NCBI GenBank assembly: GCA_038230655.1
Contig: JBBRMU010000006.1
Span: 1-54,004, forward strand
Origin: JBBRMU01 sp038230655
GTDB lineage: Bacteria > Patescibacteriota > Microgenomatia > UBA1406 > GWC2-37-13
Reading direction: 5' to 3'
Length of the DNA: 54,004 nucleotides
Part shown: positions 8,349 to 16,099 of the stretch, piece by piece
Position numbering within the stretch: the first letter of the stretch is position 1
How the letters are laid out: each line of letters begins with the position of its first letter
Notes under the pieces: model-generated
The model's input: the letters and a program-made list of their open reading frames with translations, nothing else
What the model was told of the DNA's origin: nothing
Database searches by the model: none
Translations under genes and position numbers: made by a program

Positions 8349-9551
8349 ATGTATAGATCATCAAATGGGTCGAGAGACTCATATAATGCCTCTCGTTTCG
8401 CGCCTCGTAAAAGTTACAGAAATTTTGGTCAGGGTAGAAATGCTCCCCAGAAAGCTCTTATCCATGAATCAAAGTTTGTTAAGAAAGCCTCCACTGTTTT
8501 GGAAGATATTCCCTATGTTCCAACTATGCAGTACGGAGACTTAGCTATTCATGCTACTATCAAAGCAAATATCCTTAAAAAAGGATATAAAGACCCTACT
8601 CCTATTCAGGATAAGGCAATCCCACATATTTTAGAAGGGAGAGATGTAATCGGTATCGCAAACACGGGAACCGGTAAAACAGCTGCTTTTTTAGTCCCTT
8701 CTCTTGATAAATTAATAAAGAATAGAGTTGAAAAAATCTTGATTATTATTCCTACCCGAGAACTTGCACAACAGATTCAGGATGAACTTCGTTCACTTAG
8801 CTGGGGGACTCAAATTTACTCTGTCCTATGTATTGGTGGAGCCTCGATGAGAAACCAGATATACGAACTCCGTAGAAATCCTCAGTTTGTTATTGGTACA
8901 CCAGGCAGACTCAAAGACTTAGTAGACAGAAAAATTATTCAGATGTCAGACTTTACCACTTTTGTTTTGGATGAAGTAGATAGGATGCTCGACATGGGTT
9001 TTATAAAAGACATCAAGTATCTTATTGATATGCTGCCTGAAAAAAGACAGTCACTGTTCTTCTCTGCCACACTTTCTCCAGAAATCAATAGACTCATCCA
9101 GTCATTCATGAAAGATCCTATCACTATTTCCGTAAAGTCTCAGGATACTGCGACGAATGTTGAGCAGGATGTTATTCGGGTAGGAATGGGCAATAAAATT
9201 GATACTCTTAATGGGCTTCTAAAAAAAGATGAAATGAAAAAAGTCTTAATTTTTGGAAGGACTAAGATGGGAGTTGAAAGATTAGCGACATCATTATTTC
9301 AACAGGGACATAAAGTTGCCTCTATTCACGGAGATAAACCACAACATAAAAGACAACAAGCTATCCGGTTATTCAAAGAAAATGTCGTGAAGATCCTCGT
9401 TGCGACAGATGTTGCTGCACGAGGTCTTGATATTGCCGATATCACACATGTCATTAACTATGACCAGCCAGCGACTTATGACGACTATGTACACCGCATC
9501 GGAAGAACTGGAAGAGGCAATAAAAAAGGTACAGCCTTGACGTTTGTCTAA
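8349..9551 (+). CDS. DEAD-box ATP-dependent RNA helicase
   Basis: A 400-residue RhlE/DeaD-like helicase. It has a basic Arg/Ser/Asn-rich N-terminus (about 1-40), the Q motif (DPTPIQDKAI), motif I ANTGTGKTA, Ia PTRELAQQ, motif II VLDEVD, motif III SATL, motif V ARGLDI and motif VI HRIGRTGRG. Motif II reads DEVD rather than DEAD. The protein ends almost immediately after the second RecA-like domain (GTALTFV), so it lacks the C-terminal tail many relatives have. It likely remodels rRNA or mRNA. A long structured leader precedes it. Confidence 0.95.
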   Translation: MYRSSNGSRDSYNASRFAPRKSYRNFGQGRNAPQKALIHESKFVKKASTVLEDIPYVPTMQYGDLAIHATIKANILKKGYKDPTPIQDKAIPHILEGRDVIGIANTGTGKTAAFLVPSLDKLIKNRVEKILIIIPTRELAQQIQDELRSLSWGTQIYSVLCIGGASMRNQIYELRRNPQFVIGTPGRLKDLVDRKIIQMSDFTTFVLDEVDRMLDMGFIKDIKYLIDMLPEKRQSLFFSATLSPEINRLIQSFMKDPITISVKSQDTATNVEQDVIRVGMGNKIDTLNGLLKKDEMKKVLIFGRTKMGVERLATSLFQQGHKVASIHGDKPQHKRQQAIRLFKENVVKILVATDVAARGLDIADITHVINYDQPATYDDYVHRIGRTGRGNKKGTALTFV

Positions 9552-9580
9552 TCAACCCACCGGGATGACAGATGTAAAAA

Positions 9581-9627
9581 AAAGACTAGTTTCTGCTTTT
9601 GGAACTCCATAAGCCTAACTAGTCTTT
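9581..9627. terminator. Terminator between helicase and dockerin genes
   Basis: AAAGACTAGTT (9581-9591) pairs perfectly with AACTAGTCTTT (9617-9627). On the minus strand it is followed by a run of Ts, so it best serves the dockerin gene; on the plus strand it may also stop helicase transcription. The loop contains a second short stem, GCTT/AAGC. Confidence 0.8.
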
Positions 9628-9648
9628 CCCTTTAAATTCGAATCAATC

Positions 9649-10023
9649 TCAGTTAACTGACTGGCCCATAAACGCTCTAAAATAGTCTCTATCAATAGCA
9701 TTTACACTTCCATCCTGATTCATATCAGCACGACAAGGATTAATATCACAATCAGTTCTCCCAAACTCGCTTCTTAAAATACCAAAATCAAGAACATTTA
9801 CGACTCCGTCATGATTAAAGTCAGCGTCATATACTGTTGGTATAGGAGGCGTGATAGGTGGAGTTAGAGGAGTTGATACTGAACGTGCAACATCACCCTT
9901 AGAGGTCTGCGCAACCACGAATGATACTGGTAAAGCCAGTAAGACGAACATTATAATTAAAATGCTAGTGTTATACTTTATTAAAGACCTAGCAGTTGAA
10001 AAAAGGGTTTTTTGAGTAACCAT
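9649..10023 (-). CDS. Secreted or membrane-anchored type I dockerin-repeat protein
   Basis: A 124-residue protein with an N-terminal signal or anchor segment (about 18-38), a Pro/Thr linker (TPLTPPITPPIP) and two dockerin type I calcium-binding repeats, DFNHDGVVNVLD and DMNQDGSVNAID, each followed by the usual helix. Two cysteines lie between the repeats. Dockerins bind cohesins; no cohesin is in this window. I chose the ATG at 10023 because an upstream in-frame ATG (10062) precedes the predicted transcription start, given TTGACA at 10079-10074 and TATTAT at 10056-10051 on the minus strand. Confidence 0.85.
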   Translation of the reverse strand: MVTQKTLFSTARSLIKYNTSILIIMFVLLALPVSFVVAQTSKGDVARSVSTPLTPPITPPIPTVYDADFNHDGVVNVLDFGILRSEFGRTDCDINPCRADMNQDGSVNAIDRDYFRAFMGQSVN

Positions 10024-10049
10024 ATATAATATAAATAAAATAACTATCC

Positions 10050-10079
10050 TATAATACAGCATATGGTGACATTTGTCAA
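10050..10079. promoter_or_regulatory. Overlapping divergent promoters (dockerin / O-antigen ligase)
   Basis: TATAAT at 10050-10055 on the plus strand puts +1 at 10062, one base before the ligase ATG. The same bases read as TATTAT on the minus strand, with TTGACA (10079-10074) 17 bases away, serving the dockerin gene. The two -10 boxes share five bases, so the promoters may compete. Confidence 0.5.
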
Positions 10080-11193
10080 GAGTTTGTCGTCGACTAAACT
10101 CAAAATATACCTAACCTCGCTTTTTATTTTTTCTCTGCCATTCATTCATCTCAGGCACGGCTGGAACCCTTTCGAACATCCAAAATTCATATTCTTTATA
10201 GTTTGGAGCTATATCCTAGGCATATTCAGCTTTGTTTTACTCACTCAGAAATCTGGTTCACTTTTCACGAGGTTAAGTACATTTATAGTTCTATTTGGTA
10301 TTTTCGTGTTTTTTTGCAACATGATTGGCCTCGATCCTAAAACCTCTTTTTTAGGCACAGAGTGGCGGTATCAGGGATTTCTAACGCTATCTAGCGGAGT
10401 TCTTCTTTATCTAAGCAACGCCAGTGATAAAAGAGAAGACTCTCACCGATTATACTATTTTAGTATTGTCCTCGCGAATATTGGGATAACTTTATTTTCC
10501 TTCTGGCAAATTATCCAGTTTTTTATTCTGGGGCAGATAACAGTTCCTTTATTTCAAGGAAGGATTGTTGGGACAATGGGAAACCCAAATTTTCTTGGCG
10601 GTTTCCTAGCCATGACTCTCCCATTTGTCTTAATGACAAAAAATGTTTTTCTAAACAGAAAAATAGTTCGTATTTCTGCTGTTTTCTTAAATCTTATAGT
10701 AATTATGTTCACCCAGTCTCGGGGTGCAATAATCTCTTTCGCAGTTGTAATGATTTTGTTTCTTCTGCATAGAGTAAAGTTTAGAAGGCCAGGTGCAATT
10801 ATCTATCTTATTATTGTCATCCTTCTTACTTTAATCGCCACGATATCTGTTATTAAACGTGACTCTATCTGGGATAGCAGGGGAATGATCTGGAAAGAAG
10901 GGGTGACTGCGTTTTCAAAAAGACCAATTACTGGATATGGTCAAGAAAACTTCGAGCTTATTTTTCCCAAAGAAAGACTTATAAAAGTAGATAGCGCTCA
11001 TAACATCTTTATAGAAATACTTGTATCATCTGGTATTATCGGCTTACTTCTTTACATGTGTATTATATTTGAAGGGATCAGAAGAGTCCCGCTTGTTGTA
11101 AAAATAGCTATCATTGCGTTTCTCGTCAGGGCTCAGTTCAATCCTCTTTCAATCGCAGAGATAGGCTATTTTTGGTTCATGCTGTCACTCTAG
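10063..11193 (+). CDS. O-antigen ligase-like membrane protein
   Basis: A 376-residue polytopic membrane protein with about ten hydrophobic segments. The Wzy/WaaL-type signature is present: GTMGNPNFLGGFLA, TQSRGA, and the long periplasmic-loop motif ITGYGQENFE followed by SAHNIFIEILVSSGIIGLL. Such proteins polymerise or ligate undecaprenyl-linked glycans outside the membrane. The Arg of QSRGA and the His of SAHN are conserved functional residues in the family. The acceptor here is unknown, since a typical outer membrane is not expected in this lineage. Its predicted +1 is one base before the ATG. Confidence 0.85.
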   Translation: MVTFVKSLSSTKLKIYLTSLFIFSLPFIHLRHGWNPFEHPKFIFFIVWSYILGIFSFVLLTQKSGSLFTRLSTFIVLFGIFVFFCNMIGLDPKTSFLGTEWRYQGFLTLSSGVLLYLSNASDKREDSHRLYYFSIVLANIGITLFSFWQIIQFFILGQITVPLFQGRIVGTMGNPNFLGGFLAMTLPFVLMTKNVFLNRKIVRISAVFLNLIVIMFTQSRGAIISFAVVMILFLLHRVKFRRPGAIIYLIIVILLTLIATISVIKRDSIWDSRGMIWKEGVTAFSKRPITGYGQENFELIFPKERLIKVDSAHNIFIEILVSSGIIGLLLYMCIIFEGIRRVPLVVKIAIIAFLVRAQFNPLSIAEIGYFWFMLSL

Positions 11194-11228
11194 CCTTACA
11201 ATAAAAAATGAGTATTTTAGGTTAGGCT

Positions 11229-12173
11229 TTAAGCTTTTAGAAGGATCTCTTTAAGTTTTTCTATACTGTCATAGTCATGAATGGAGATAGGCAAAATGTC
11301 TTTATTATATTTTTTAAGTATTTTGAGTTTTTTCTTAACTTCATCTGGAGAAACCATATCAATTTTCGTAAGAAGAAGCACTGATTTTTTTTTGATTAGA
11401 TTCGGATTATATTTTTCGAGCTCAGAGATTACTGTGTGATAGTCTGCTTCTAGATTTTCAGAGTCTGCCGAAATACAGTGGAGAAGCAATGTTACCTTCT
11501 CGATATGCTTGAGAAACTTTATCCCAAGTCCCTTTCCTTGAGAAGCTCCTTCGATTAAACCGGGGATATCGGCAATGACTTTACTAAAAAGCACTCCTAA
11601 GTTTGGTTCCAAGGTTGTAAATGCATAGTTGGCTGTCTTTACATGTGCAGCTGTCAGCTCATTTAATAAACTACTTTTTCCAGCATTTGGAAGACCTATC
11701 AAACCATAGTCCGCTATTAACTTCAAGACGACTTTAAACTGGCGAGTTTGACCATCTTTCCCAGGCTCAGCATTCATCGGCGTCTGATTTGTTGAGGACT
11801 TAAACGAGTTATTTCCTAATCCACCTTCACCACCTGTGACTAGAAGCAGGGGAGAGACTTCAGGGGTTAACTCTATCTCTTCACCAGTTTTTAGATCGGT
11901 AAAGTAGACACCAATAGGCATTTCCAGAAACAGATCCTGACCCGTAGCTCCACTTCGTCTGTTACTCTGTCCATGTGTACCATTTTCAGCCTTAAATGAT
12001 TTTTTTTCAAGATACTTGTATAAGGAAACTAGTTGAGGATTTATTACTGCGTAGACATTCCCTCCTTTGCCACCATCACCACCATCTGGACCATTTTTTC
12101 CAGGGAAGAAATGAACAAATCCTTTTCCGCCATCACCTCCGTGAACTGTAATAACTGCTTCATCTATGAACAT
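11229..12173 (-). CDS. obg: Obg family GTPase
   Basis: A 314-residue Obg/CgtA GTPase involved in late 50S ribosome assembly. The Gly-rich N-terminal Obg fold (about 1-155, with GGDGGKGG repeats) precedes the G domain: G1 GLPNAGKSS, switch FTTLEPNLG, G3 ADIPGLIEGAS, G4 TKID. It ends right after the G domain, so the C-terminal OCT domain of many relatives is absent. The minus-strand TATAAT at 12188-12183 gives a three-base leader. Genes either side are on the opposite strand. Confidence 0.95.
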   Translation of the reverse strand: MFIDEAVITVHGGDGGKGFVHFFPGKNGPDGGDGGKGGNVYAVINPQLVSLYKYLEKKSFKAENGTHGQSNRRSGATGQDLFLEMPIGVYFTDLKTGEEIELTPEVSPLLLVTGGEGGLGNNSFKSSTNQTPMNAEPGKDGQTRQFKVVLKLIADYGLIGLPNAGKSSLLNELTAAHVKTANYAFTTLEPNLGVLFSKVIADIPGLIEGASQGKGLGIKFLKHIEKVTLLLHCISADSENLEADYHTVISELEKYNPNLIKKKSVLLLTKIDMVSPDEVKKKLKILKKYNKDILPISIHDYDSIEKLKEILLKA

Positions 12174-12292
12174 ATATGCTTAATTATACCAGTAGAGGAG
12201 GCTAAAAATATTCTTACTGACCTCTTACGATTTTTTGACACAAAACTTGAGATATTGATTTACGATAACAGTATTACAATTTTTATTAATTT

Positions 12293-12586
12293 ATGAAGAA
12301 AACTCAAAAGACACAGAAGTCTGAGGGACATGATCTTGTTCTTAATCCATTATTTGGTGGAGTAGTTGGAGCCGTGGTAGGGGCAGTTGTCGGCTCAATT
12401 GTAGCATCCTCACTTAGTAATCAGGAGACAAGAAAAAAAATGAGTAACCTCCTGGAAAATATTACTGACACAACTATTGAGACTCTCAAAGAGGCTAACT
12501 CAAAACCAAATGGTCTTCAAACAGTTGCCAAAGATACAATTGAAGAAAAGATTGATCGTGTGGGGAAAAAGTATTTGAACAATTAA
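12293..12586 (+). CDS. YtxH-like small membrane protein
   Basis: A 97-residue protein with one Gly/Val-rich membrane segment (about 20-43, GGVVGAVVGAVVGSIVASS) followed by a charged helical tail. It resembles the YtxH/gas-vesicle-like group of small stress-associated proteins; this is similarity of style only. TACAAT at 12275-12280 gives a six-base leader. A strong terminator follows. The facing gene is a KGG-like stress protein. Confidence 0.75.
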   Translation: MKKTQKTQKSEGHDLVLNPLFGGVVGAVVGAVVGSIVASSLSNQETRKKMSNLLENITDTTIETLKEANSKPNGLQTVAKDTIEEKIDRVGKKYLNN

Positions 12587-12600
12587 CATTCATAACCACA

Positions 12601-12632
12601 AAAAAATGGCTTAGCAATAAGCCATTTTTTTT
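12601..12632. terminator. Bidirectional rho-independent terminator
   Basis: ATGGCTTA pairs with TAAGCCAT across a four-base loop, with an A run before it and eight Ts after it. It ends the YtxH-like gene, and in reverse it ends the KGG-like gene. Confidence 0.9.
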
Positions 12633-12641
12633 GTTCAGAAG

Positions 12642-12761
12642 TTAGTCATTTTTACGTCGGCTATGTGATGACTCTCCTCCCATTCTAGCCACTCTTTCTC
12701 TCGTCGATTTATCTGCAGCAGCTAGACCTCTTTTTTTCTTTCCTAGTCCAAAGATTCCCAT
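12642..12761 (-). CDS. Small KGG-like stress protein
   Basis: A 39-residue basic protein with the segment RGLAAADKSTRERVARMGG followed by ESSHSRRK. This matches the pattern of the KGG/YciG stress-induced family (GFAAMDPEKQREIASKGG...AAH), although the Lys of KGG is Met here. The start is fixed by a strong Shine-Dalgarno, GGGAGGTGA on the minus strand (12775-12767). Assignment is by eye; the function of the family is unknown. Confidence 0.72.
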   Translation of the reverse strand: MGIFGLGKKKRGLAAADKSTRERVARMGGESSHSRRKND

Positions 12762-13067
12762 TACTTTCACCTCCCTTATCCAAATTTTTCATTTGGTAAA
12801 ATTTGTAATAGATTGCTGACAATTAAACTCACCCACTTAATTTTCAGTTTAGTATAGCTACATAAAGCTACAATAAGTATTGTGTAATAATTGCGTGAGT
12901 AGAACTCCAAACACTATAGTTACAATCGTTTATTTGTGACGGATTAGCTACAACTTCTCTTTACTTTTTTTTGGAAAATCTTTATACTTAAATTAAACGA
13001 TTGTTTACCATCAGCCCCTCATAGTCTTTTTAGTCGGATTGATATTAATTAACAATTAATCACCTCT
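12762..13067. other. 306-base intergenic region with an inverted repeat
   Basis: No gene was found. CAAATTTT (12781-12788) and AAAATTTG (12798-12805) form a perfect 8-bp inverted repeat just upstream of the KGG-like Shine-Dalgarno, so it could be a leader hairpin or an operator. The rest is AT-rich and holds the upstream sequences of two divergent genes. Confidence 0.5.
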
Positions 13068-14495
13068 ATGAATCTCGATCAGATCGCTTTTGTCGATATT
13101 GAAACAACCGGGAGTCGGGCAGAGTATGACAAAGTACTGGAAATCGCGATTATTTGCATAAAAGATAATCAGATTGAGACTGAGTTTAGTACATTAATTA
13201 ACCCACAAATACCTTTTTCTCCTTTTATTGAGATGATTACAGGAATTAAACCAAGAGATGTAAAGAATGCGCCATCATTTGAGGAAGTCCAGGATAAAGT
13301 ATTTAATCTACTAAACGACCGATTATTTGTAGCTCACAATGTAGGGTTTGATTACGGGTTCATTAAGTATGAGTTTAAACGGCTTGGGTTATCCTTTAAT
13401 GTAGATCGATGTTGTACTGTAAAACTTTCAAGACATTTCTTCCCTGAGTATCGATCTCATAACCTTGATAGTTTAATACAGAGATTTAACTTCAAATGTG
13501 AAAACAGGCATAGAGCTTACTCTGATACATCTGTTCTATGGCAGTTCTATCAGCACCTCTGGAAGACATTTCCAGCTGATAAAATTGAGACTGCTATTAA
13601 AATTATCAGTAAAAGGCCTGGGCTTCCAGCACATATTGATAAAACCTTAGTAGATAACCTACCAGAAAATCCTGGTGTTTATATATTCTACGGAGAAGAG
13701 GGGATTCCTCTGTATGTAGGTAAAAGTAAAAATATTAAAGACCGTATTCTTTCTCATTTTGCCAATATAAACGACTCTGCAAAGGAACGAGATATTGCTC
13801 AGCAACTCCGAGACATAGAGGTCCTCGAGACAGCTGGAGAGTTGGGAGCACTTCTTCTAGAGGCTCAGTTAGTCAAAAAACTTCAGCCAGTCTATAACAA
13901 AAAACTTCGTTATTATGAAGAACTCGTCTGTATAATGGTAGATAAAAATAAAGATGGATACAGTGTTCCGACTGTGATAAAAATTACTGAAAATAATGTT
14001 TTTAATATCAATGAGGTGCTCGCAGTTCATAAAACAAAATCTCAGGCTAAAAAACACCTTGAAAATACTGCCGAACATCATCATTTATGCAAAGTTTTGC
14101 TGGGAATCGAAAAATCAACTTCCGGCTGTTTTAACTTTAAGATTGGTAAATGTTCAGGAGCGTGCTGCGGGAAAGAAAGTCAACTACTTTATAATGCTCG
14201 TTTTTCGGCTGCTTTTTCACGGACAGCAATCCAAAACTGGCCATATAAAGAGGCAATAATGATTGATGAAATTGATATAGAGAAGAGAGCAGGGGAGAGG
14301 CATATTTTTAGCAACTGGCAGTATCTTGGGGTCGTGAAGTATACAGAAGATACTGCCCATTTTGAGGCAGTGAGTGAAGCCCTTTTTGACTATGATAGGT
14401 ATATCATACTCAAGAACTACTTGAAAAATAGCCCGAAAATAAAACCAGTTTCTCTAAAAGATTTGGAAATCCTTCAAAGCGGGTGCATCGTCTAA
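13068..14495 (+). CDS. DEDDh exonuclease fused to a UvrC-like GIY-YIG domain
   Basis: A 475-residue fusion. Residues about 1-180 form a DnaQ-type 3'-5' exonuclease: DIETTG, the AHNVGFDYGF motif and HRAYSD. Residues about 200-290 form a UvrC/Cho-like GIY-YIG domain (PGVYIFYGEEGIPLYVGKSK, then LGALLLEAQLVKKLQP). A Cys cluster near residue 365 (CFNFKIGKCSGACCG) resembles that of UvrC. Such exonuclease-GIY-YIG fusions occur in several bacterial groups and are thought to act in DNA repair or fidelity. The UvrC C-terminal endonuclease half is absent. Confidence 0.9.
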   Translation: MNLDQIAFVDIETTGSRAEYDKVLEIAIICIKDNQIETEFSTLINPQIPFSPFIEMITGIKPRDVKNAPSFEEVQDKVFNLLNDRLFVAHNVGFDYGFIKYEFKRLGLSFNVDRCCTVKLSRHFFPEYRSHNLDSLIQRFNFKCENRHRAYSDTSVLWQFYQHLWKTFPADKIETAIKIISKRPGLPAHIDKTLVDNLPENPGVYIFYGEEGIPLYVGKSKNIKDRILSHFANINDSAKERDIAQQLRDIEVLETAGELGALLLEAQLVKKLQPVYNKKLRYYEELVCIMVDKNKDGYSVPTVIKITENNVFNINEVLAVHKTKSQAKKHLENTAEHHHLCKVLLGIEKSTSGCFNFKIGKCSGACCGKESQLLYNARFSAAFSRTAIQNWPYKEAIMIDEIDIEKRAGERHIFSNWQYLGVVKYTEDTAHFEAVSEALFDYDRYIILKNYLKNSPKIKPVSLKDLEILQSGCIV

Positions 14496-14557
14496 ATACA
14501 GCATTAGGATGCTAAAATCCATTTGAAAAAAATAGCGATTTGGTGTAGGATATGATC

Positions 14558-15235
14558 ATGGCAAATAATAAAGTGTTCATAGGTATTGTTGCAGGAATAG
14601 TGGTTTTTATTTTCTTGATAGTTGTTTATATGGCAACAAACAACTCAACTGTCACTACTTTTGCTGAAGCAAATAAAGTTGTGAGTTCTGATCACGTAAA
14701 TTGGTCAAAAAGTAAAAAACATATCCTAACTGAGTATGCAGATCTACAGTGTCCTGCCTGTGGCATGTTTCACCAATATCTCAAAGATAATGTGGAAAAT
14801 GATAAAACAATAACCACTAATGTCACTTTTGTTTTCCGAAACTTTCCTTTAATAACAGTGCATAAACATGCTCAAGAAGCTGCATACGCAGCAGAGGCTG
14901 CGGATAAACAAGGTAAGTATTTTGAGTATGCAGATCTTGTCTTTTCATCACAAAAAGAGTGGGAAGGCCTCGGTAAAGTGGATGACTATTTCCTAAATTT
15001 AGCTAAAAAGCTGAAGTTAGATACTGAAAAATTTAAAGCAGACAAAGACTCGAAAGCAGTGAAAGATAAAGTTGCCAGCGATGTGGGGTCTGCTACCAGA
15101 CTGAATGTAAACTCAACACCGACGTTTTACTTGGATGGAGTTAAGGTTGATGTAACTTCATTAGCAGATTTTAAGAAACTTATCTTAGATACAGCCAAAA
15201 AGCCTAGTCCTTCTTCCACGCCATCTCAAAAATAG
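14558..15235 (+). CDS. Membrane-anchored DsbA-like thiol oxidoreductase
   Basis: A 225-residue thioredoxin-fold protein of the DsbA/DsbG-like group (Thioredoxin_4). An N-terminal membrane anchor (about 6-26) places the catalytic domain outside. The active site is CPAC at residues 65-68 in YADLQCPACGMFH, and the cis-Pro loop is NSTPTFYLDG. It probably forms disulfides in exported proteins, such as the Cys-rich secreted proteins in this window. I start at the second ATG (14558): a TAGGAT at 14546-14551 would put +1 there. The last 32 bases overlap the opposing TrmB-like gene. Confidence 0.88.
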   Translation: MANNKVFIGIVAGIVVFIFLIVVYMATNNSTVTTFAEANKVVSSDHVNWSKSKKHILTEYADLQCPACGMFHQYLKDNVENDKTITTNVTFVFRNFPLITVHKHAQEAAYAAEAADKQGKYFEYADLVFSSQKEWEGLGKVDDYFLNLAKKLKLDTEKFKADKDSKAVKDKVASDVGSATRLNVNSTPTFYLDGVKVDVTSLADFKKLILDTAKKPSPSSTPSQK

Positions 15236-15956
15236 CGCGTTGAAAATCGGCAATCTGAGTACTCTCAACGATAATACCGAATATATCTTTTTTATAGTCT
15301 AGTATCGCTACTTTTTTCCCATAAATATACGTCTCTGATGTAAATACGACACTTTTGGGAAGAACTTTCGTCTCTCTTAAAAAGTTGCCATCTTTTGACT
15401 GCAAAGCCTTTCCTTTGAGATTATCTACAACTAGAACTCGTATTTTTATCTTATTGCTGATCCTCTTATCTATAAAGTCATTATGTTCCAACTCAGAAAA
15501 AACTTGATGCTCAGTTTCCTGATTTGTCCAGAGTAGAATTTCCTGATTTTGCGAAAGAATATCTTCTTTTACTCTCAATAAGCCCTCTTTTCCTTCAAAT
15601 ACCTGAACTTTAGGCCTGTTCTCTGACGCTTGGTAGACAGCTTGTAGCTGTGGTAATTTTTCTTCAAGCTCGAGACTTTTTCTCCCTAAAGAACGTTCTT
15701 TAGCTTGTAACATTCTAAGCAAAGTTCTTGCCTCTGTTGCAATAAGTTTTTTTTTGTAATTTTTGAAGTCTTCATGGATAAAGCCTCTGTCTATAAGGTC
15801 ATTAGCTAGTAAATATGCAGTTGAGCGCTCTAATCTAGCACCTCTCGCTATATCATTAATGGAGATTGGACCGTTAGTATAGGTATATATAAAAAACTGA
15901 CGCTCTTTCTTCTCCAAACCTAGCTGTTCCAATACTGTTTTTAGGAAGTCTTCCAT
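15204..15956 (-). CDS. TrmB-like transcriptional regulator
   Basis: A 250-residue TrmB-type regulator: an N-terminal winged helix-turn-helix (about 1-75, ISINDIARGARLERSTAYLLANDLI), a coiled linker (about 78-112), and a C-terminal domain beginning near KVQVFEGKEGLLRVKEDIL, as in TrmB/phospholipase-D-like sensor domains. TrmB proteins usually respond to sugars; the ligand here is unknown. Its -10 (TATAAT 15975-15970) and a possible -35 overlapping the 15994-16010 palindrome suggest autoregulation. Its 3' end overlaps the dsbA-like gene by 32 bases on the opposite strand. Confidence 0.85.
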   Translation of the reverse strand: MEDFLKTVLEQLGLEKKERQFFIYTYTNGPISINDIARGARLERSTAYLLANDLIDRGFIHEDFKNYKKKLIATEARTLLRMLQAKERSLGRKSLELEEKLPQLQAVYQASENRPKVQVFEGKEGLLRVKEDILSQNQEILLWTNQETEHQVFSELEHNDFIDKRISNKIKIRVLVVDNLKGKALQSKDGNFLRETKVLPKSVVFTSETYIYGKKVAILDYKKDIFGIIVESTQIADFQRAIFEMAWKKD

Positions 15957-15993
15957 ATTTTATAGACATATTATATATCTGTTTTAATGAAAT

Positions 15994-16010
15994 GTCTAAT
16001 AATATTAGAC
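15994..16010. promoter_or_regulatory. 17-bp palindrome, candidate operator of the TrmB-like regulator
   Basis: GTCTAATA-A-TATTAGAC is a perfect inverted repeat. It overlaps the expected -35 position of the TrmB-like gene and lies between it and the divergent aminotransferase gene. Its 15-bp core recurs at 2871-2885. Binding by the adjacent regulator is inference. Confidence 0.5.
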
Positions 16011-16099
16011 GATGGAATAATTGAGCCTATACCGAGGCAGCTTGAGTCTGGAAATATGTCTTTTTTTGAATATAGCCTCTAATAGTGGCAAAATAAGAT

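Noticed and set aside
10024..10062. Upstream ATG for the dockerin gene
   Set aside because: It lies upstream of the predicted transcription start and adds 13 hydrophobic residues ahead of a normal signal peptide.
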